DNA from: Trema orientale
Taxonomy: Eukaryota > Streptophyta > Magnoliopsida > Rosales > Cannabaceae
Reading direction: 5' to 3'
Assembly (NCBI GenBank): GCA_002914845.1
Contig: JXTC01000159.1
Location: forward strand, 129,523 to 193,522
DNA: 64,000 bases
The notes beneath the pieces were generated by a model. That model had not been told where the DNA came from and made no database searches. It saw nothing but the letters and a program-made list of their open reading frames with translations. How positions within the stretch are numbered: position 1 is the stretch's first letter; each line of letters begins with the position of its first letter. This document shows, piece by piece, positions 59,260 to 64,000 of the stretch. The translations under genes and the position numbers were made by a program.

Positions 59260-60093
59260 CTTCGTCTTCTTCCTCAATATACTATCCAACCAAATCGAGT
59301 TTTCTAGGGTTTCACTTTCAGACCAAAAATATTTGGGGTTAACCCGAAAAAAAAAAGTAAAATAAAAAGGAAAATAAAAACAAAGAGAAATGAAGAAGAA
59401 AAAAAAAAGGAAAAAAAAAAAAAAAACCCTCAGAAGAGGGCGAGACGAGATGGAAAAGCAAGGAGATGGGTCGGTCTGGGACGACGGAGTTGAAAATGTC
59501 GTACCTTCTGATTCCAATTTATATCAACTCTATTTTCTTTTTTTTTTAAAAAAAAAAACGCCGCGCGTGGCTTTCCCAAAAGAAAAAAATATACTTTATA
59601 TTTTGAAATATTGTGTTTTAATATTGTGTTTTGATTATTATCAACATTCATATTTAAATTTAAAATTTCTTAATTTAACTCTTATTTTCTCATGATATGA
59701 TTAGTCTTATTATAATTTTTTTATACTATAATTAGTTGTAATATATACATGTATTATATAATATTATATTTAATTTAATATTAATAATACCTTATAATAA
59801 ATTTAGTTCATCGAACAAATAGTTGTGATACATTCGTCTCATCAAAATAAATATAAAGAGATAAATACATAATTTAATGTTTTATATAATATTATATTTA
59901 ATTTAATATTAATGATTCCTTATATTAAATTTAGTTCATCGAACGTTAAAAATTTGTACTACATTCGTCTAATCAAAATAAATATAGAGATAAATATATT
60001 TTTTAATATTGAAATACATTAAACCTAACTATAAATTAGGCTTAATATATGCAATATTAATACAACTCGCGCAAAGTGTGGTATAACGACTAG
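59260..60093. other. 5' UTR and upstream region of the UBP1-like gene, ending in a Helitron 3' end
   Basis: On the minus strand an A/T-rich leader precedes the ATG at 59259. Farther out, 59756-60010 holds two tandem copies of a roughly 130-bp unit (TATATTTAATTTAATATTAAT..TTTAGTTCATCGAAC). The segment ends with a Helitron-type terminus: a hairpin-like CGCGCAAAGTGTG (about 60068-60080) and CTAG at 60090-60093. The 5' end of that Helitron was not found; it may have landed close upstream of the gene. Confidence 0.5.
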
Positions 60094-61524
60094 TCTATAT
60101 TAAGACTAAAGCAAAGAGAATGGTTAAAATGTTTGATAGCTTCTTTAATTAATATTTTACTTTTAAAGTTTTTAGAAAATTTATAATTTAATTCTTTTAT
60201 TTTTTTTCATGATATGATTGGTGATAGCTTATATTAAATTTAGTTCATTGAATAAATAGTAACTTTACATTCATCTTATCAAATATATTTGGTTTTCCTA
60301 GGATATTTCTATATAATCTAGTAATATAATATATTGTACTTAATTATAAATTAAGATTAATGTATCATTTGAATATGCTAATTACTGTATATTTACTTTA
60401 AATATATAAACTAATTATTAAATAATAATATACAAATAAATATTAGATGTAAGCGTAAACATAAATAACTTAATTTATTAAATAAAAAAAATACATAAAG
60501 TTATTAATAATAGCATACAAATGGAAACGTAACATTAATCTATTAAATAAAAAATATATTGATTATATTTATTTGTATGTAAAGTTTTCAAAATATATTT
60601 ATTTATTTTTCATCAAAACAATATATAGTATTGATATATTATACACAAATACATATAATTAATATTAAATTATAAACATAAAACTTTAATATTTATATAT
60701 TATTGTAATACATTGAATCTATAACCATGACTATTTTTTTTTAAATTCCTAAATAATTATCCATACATTAATATATTTACTTTTGAAACTAAAAATAATA
60801 CATTATTTGTAATCAATTGAACCAAATCTACAAATTAGATCAGATGCACCATTCAACAGTAAAAGAATAAATAGCACTTATAATTCTAATTTATTATCAT
60901 AAAAATCGATCACTACTCTCTCTATATATATACATATATATGAACATTCATATATCCTCAGAGTCACCATTTTCAAATTTTAAAACAAGTATGTTGTTAA
61001 GATTTTATTGTGTTTGATTTCATTTAATAGTTTTATATATTGCTTGCAATTTATTTTTGATATATATTTAAACACTCATATGTAAGTTTAACATTAAAAT
61101 TAATCAGATGGTATTTAGATGTTTGATATAAAATTTATAAGTACTAACAATCTCATATGGTATACATTACTCTAAAAATTCAAAATTATATTATCTTCTT
61201 ACATAACTTCTTATATCTTTTAGGGGATGGCTACGGTAGGGGCGTCCCTACGTAGGGTCATGCCTTAATTATCGTTGGATGGGAATCTGTGGGAAATAAC
61301 GGGAATCTGTGGAGAATCTATTTATATACAGATTCTCATCCAACGGTGAATAGACAAGGCCCTACGTAGGGGCGCTCCTACTGTAGACGCGCCCTATCTT
61401 TTATCAATATATTTATCCAACTTAAATAACATCAATAATCTTAAAAGTTAAAAGTATTGTAGTAATTAACACATAACCTCAACAATTCCACATTAATCTG
61501 CGCAAAGCGCGAAATAACGACTAG
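60094..61524 (+). mobile_element. non-autonomous Helitron with a nested MITE
   Basis: Starts TCTATATTAAGACTAAAGC, a typical plant Helitron 5' terminus, directly after the CTAG of the preceding Helitron. Ends with hairpin GCGC-AAA-GCGC (61500-61510), ten bases, then CTAG (61521-61524) followed by T. No Rep/helicase coding is visible. A fold-back Mutator MITE (61223-61394) with its own TSD lies inside, so it entered after the Helitron. Confidence 0.75.
61223..61394. mobile_element. fold-back Mutator-type MITE, copy 4 (perfect 9-bp TSD)
   Basis: 172 bp, GGGGATGGCTACGGTAGGGG to CTCCTACTGTAGACGCGCCC, duplication TATCTTTTA at 61214-61222 and 61395-61403. Same length as copy 1 and closest to it in wording (GAATCTGTGGGAAATAACGG). 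Confidence 0.9.
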
Positions 61525-61686
61525 TTTTTAAATAAATTAGGAAAAGAAATCAAAGCCATTGTTAAATGTACTTTGTCGTTTTGAACGGGGTATTATTAAA
61601 ATTATGTGCGGATAATATTTAAAAAAAAACCTCACCATTCAACTAAAGATCAATTTGTATTTCGGTACAAATTTCGATCAACAACT

Positions 61687-62300
61687 CTGATCAAAATTGA
61701 GATCTTATATTATATAAAAGATATTTTTGCCCTTAAAACTCATTAAAAACACAATAAAAGAAACTTATTATGAATAAAATAATTTAAATAATTAAAAGCA
61801 CTTAAAATAAAAAATATTATTGTATTTCTCCTTCTTTTAAAAGAAAAAAAATTTTAAGTAAAAATAATAATTATAAAAAATTAAAAAAAGTTTCAATTAT
61901 TCAAAATAATTAAAAAATAAAATTAAAAAAGTTAAAAAAAATCCCATTTTGTTTTCTTTTTATTTTCAAGAGTCTAAATTATTCAAAATGATCAAAAAGA
62001 GAGAGAGAGAGAGAATAATAAAGGTTAAAAAAAAATCTCATTTTTTATTTCTTTTTTTTTAATTATTTAAAGTGAAAATAATAATTATTGTAACATAAAA
62101 GAATTTAAATTACTAAAAAAAATTAAAGTTAGAAAGAGACAAAGTTTTTTTTTAAAAAAAAGTCCCATTTGTTTCTATTTACTTTAAGTGCTTTCAGTTA
62201 TTTAAACTATTTTATTCATAGTATTTTTCTTTTATTATGTTTTATGAGTTTTAAGGGTAAAAGTATATTTTAAATAATATAAGGTCTCAATTTTGACTAG
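61687..62300. repeat. fold-back repeat with arms of about 115 bp
   Basis: CTGATCAAAATTGAGATC..TTGCCCTTAAAACTCAT at the left is inverted at the right as ATGAGTTTTAAGGGTAAAAG..GGTCTCAATTTTGACTAG. The AAGCACTTAAA / TTTAAGTGCTTT pair closes the inner end. The centre is purine-rich (GAGAGAGAGAG at about 61998). No TSD recognised. Confidence 0.7.
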
Positions 62301-62818
62301 TGGACCCAATCCTATTTAGTAAGAAAATGCAGTGTTTAATTTGACATAAATAAAGAGGTGTGAGTTTCTTTGATATTATCCTAAATTATGTGATTAGATA
62401 AGTCTAATACCTTTTCATCGGGCACTTGCATATTATACCGTTTTAAAGATTTATTTTAGTATTTTTGTGGATAATAAATTTCAAGAATGCTACTTGATAC
62501 TTTCTCATACTTACAATAATAAAGCATTTTAATCAGTCTGTTTCTTGAATTGAATTAGATGAAGCTTAGATTTTTTTATTTTAACTTTTATTATTTTTAT
62601 TATTGTTTTGTTGGCAGATGAAACTTGGATAATAATTATATAATAGAAAAAGATAATGATATATTTTTTTTGCTCAAGAAAAAGATAATAATAAATAAAT
62701 TGACGAGCGTTGTTACTTGTTAGCTTGTTGGACTGGGCTTAAAATTAGCTTTGCGACTCCAACGTTTTCGGCTTTGGGCTGTTCTTTGTCATAATAAAAT
62801 ACTTGGGCCGGCCACCAA
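62301..62818. other. AT-rich stretch, no gene
   Basis: Nothing coding is recognised; the last 120 bases are somewhat GC-richer. Confidence 0.45.
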
Positions 62819-62827
62819 TTTTGGAGA

Positions 62828-63239
62828 GACTCTATGAAAGATTTCTAACTACAAAAACCGAAAAGAATTACAAAATACAGAAGTTAGGGCTTTTTCCAAT
62901 TTTTGTATGGTTTTAATTAGGGAAATATCATTTTTTTAAAAATATTTAAAAAATATCATTTTTAAAATAGTTACTGGTTGCCGATTTCTGGAAACTGGTT
63001 ACTGGAAATTGGTTACCAGTTATATACCAGTTATAAATATCTTTGATTACTAGTTACCAGTTTCTGGAAACTGGTTACTAGAAACTAGTTACTATTTTAA
63101 AAAATAGTATTTTTATAAATATTTTTTTTAAAAAATAGTATTTTTCTAATAAAAACCGTACCGCACCGTGAAAAATACAAAAGCACCTTATTTTTCTAAT
63201 TTTTTTTTTCAGAAATATCGTATATTTTCTAATTTCCCC
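62828..63239 (+). mobile_element. GGTTAC-palindrome repeat, copy 6
   Basis: Runs from about GATTTCTAACTACAAAAACCG (62840) to CTAATTTCCCC (63239). TTTTGGAGA (62819-62827) and TTTTGGAAA (63240-63248) match at 8 of 9 and may be the target duplication. The core GGTTACTGGAAATTGGTTACC and its inverse are well kept. Confidence 0.7.
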
Positions 63240-63275
63240 TTTTGGAAATAATGCCATTGCAAATCGGGTTTGAAA

Positions 63276-63964
63276 TAGAGATGTCAATTTCATCGAACAG
63301 GGTAGTGCACCGTGGTGCACCGGCCCGAATGGAGCGGGCTTTCACCGTTATAAATAGTGCGAGGCATGGGGCGGGGATTCCCCATTTAATATTTAACGGG
63401 GCGAGGCGGACTTGGGATTGAGTGTCCCGCACTGACCCCGCTCCGATTATATATAAGTTAATTTCTATTTTTTTATATAATAGTGATTCAAGTAGATGTT
63501 TTTTAAAAAGAAAAAAGATTTAATAATATTCATATACTAATATTTTTTGAGTTATTTGGTATTGTGTTAGCTTTATGAATGAATGATATGCTATTTGATT
63601 TTGGTATTAAATATTTTATATTTGACAATTCTAATATGTTAAAGTTTTATTTGAATGTGTTTTTTAGTTATTTAGGTCTAAAATTTGGATTTTTAATGAA
63701 GTTAACTCTAATTTTCATCTTTTTTCGATGTATTTAGACTTTTAAAAGATTTGAAGTAACATAGAATTGTTTAATTTATTCAAGATGACAATTCCAAACG
63801 GGGACCCCGATATACCAATGGGAAACCGATCCCCGATGGGGATTCCCTGAAATTACCCCGCACCAAATAAAATAATGAATGATGCGGGGATGGTATAGTG
63901 AAATAATAATAGGGACAGGATGGTAAACACAAAACTGGTCCCGCCCCGCCCGTTGATACCCCTA
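63276..63964. mobile_element. non-autonomous hAT element (8-bp TSD)
   Basis: Left end TAGAGATGTCAATTTC, inverted right end TAGGGGTATCAACGG. Flanks GTTTGAAA (63268-63275) and GTCTGAAA (63965-63972) match at 7 of 8. GC-rich subterminal arms (GGGGCGGGGATTCCCC, GGTCCCGCCCCGCCC) surround an AT-rich centre; no transposase. Confidence 0.85.
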
Positions 63965-64000
63965 GTCTGAAATGGGAGGATTTGGACCAAAATATTTCTG

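Overview
The window is nuclear DNA from a flowering plant, almost certainly a eudicot. It is very AT-rich outside a few GC-rich exons. Introns are short with GT/AG borders. The recognisable genes belong to plant-specific families: DREB A-5 type AP2/ERF factors, an FCS-like zinc finger (FLZ) protein and a UBP1-type three-RRM protein. Two N characters (11932, 47002) show it comes from a draft assembly. I cannot name the species from sequence alone.

Only four host genes are supported. (1) 12369-12983 (+) is an intronless AP2/ERF factor resembling Arabidopsis ORA47/ERF018, with two G-boxes and a TATA box upstream. (2) 28700-29221 (+) is a second intronless AP2/ERF of the same subgroup, with a short upstream ORF overlapping its start codon. 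(3) 52811-53661 (+) is a two-exon FLZ (DUF581) protein with an intact C-x2-C-x18-C-x3-C zinc finger split by the intron. (4) 59259-54997 (-) is a UBP1/TIA-1-like oligouridylate-binding protein; I assembled it as 12 exons with consistent phases, giving 414 residues. As I recall it, Arabidopsis also has an ERF018-type gene next to an FLZ gene, so the order here looks like old microsynteny pushed apart to tens of kilobases by transposons.

The rest is mostly transposable elements, many with identifiable ends and target-site duplications (TSDs). 0-1.5 kb: the 3' end of a Ty1/copia element and its LTR. 2.9-4.6 kb: an LTR-like relic split by a PIF/Harbinger element that keeps the tail of its transposase. 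6.2-8.3 kb: an LTR-like repeat carrying a fold-back Mutator MITE. 9.8-10.5 kb: a non-autonomous hAT element. 11 kb: tRNA-like SINE copies. 14.7-16.2 kb: a solo-LTR-like unit. 18.2-24.7 kb: a TIR element invaded by a full but decayed copia retrotransposon. 26.5-27.1 kb: hAT. 29.3-30.9 kb: a 1.6-kb fold-back element starting 71 bp after the second ERF gene. 31-39 kb: MITEs bounded by TA microsatellites, a Harbinger ORF1 relic, a tandem array split by a hAT element, and a SINE. 38.9-43.3 kb: a 4.4-kb Mutator-like element with a perfect 9-bp TSD that carries a relic of a Ulp1-type (SUMO protease-like) domain and a mudrA-like zinc-knuckle tail. 44-51 kb: copies of a GGTTACCAGT palindromic repeat, two small hAT elements and two fold-back Mutator MITEs. 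60-64 kb: Helitron ends, a fourth MITE of the same family inside a Helitron, a further fold-back repeat and another hAT element.

The host genes do not form an operon-like unit. The two ERF factors probably act in stress or jasmonate-type transcriptional responses, the FLZ protein as an adaptor of SnRK1 energy signalling, and the UBP1 protein in U-rich RNA binding. These roles are inferred from their families.
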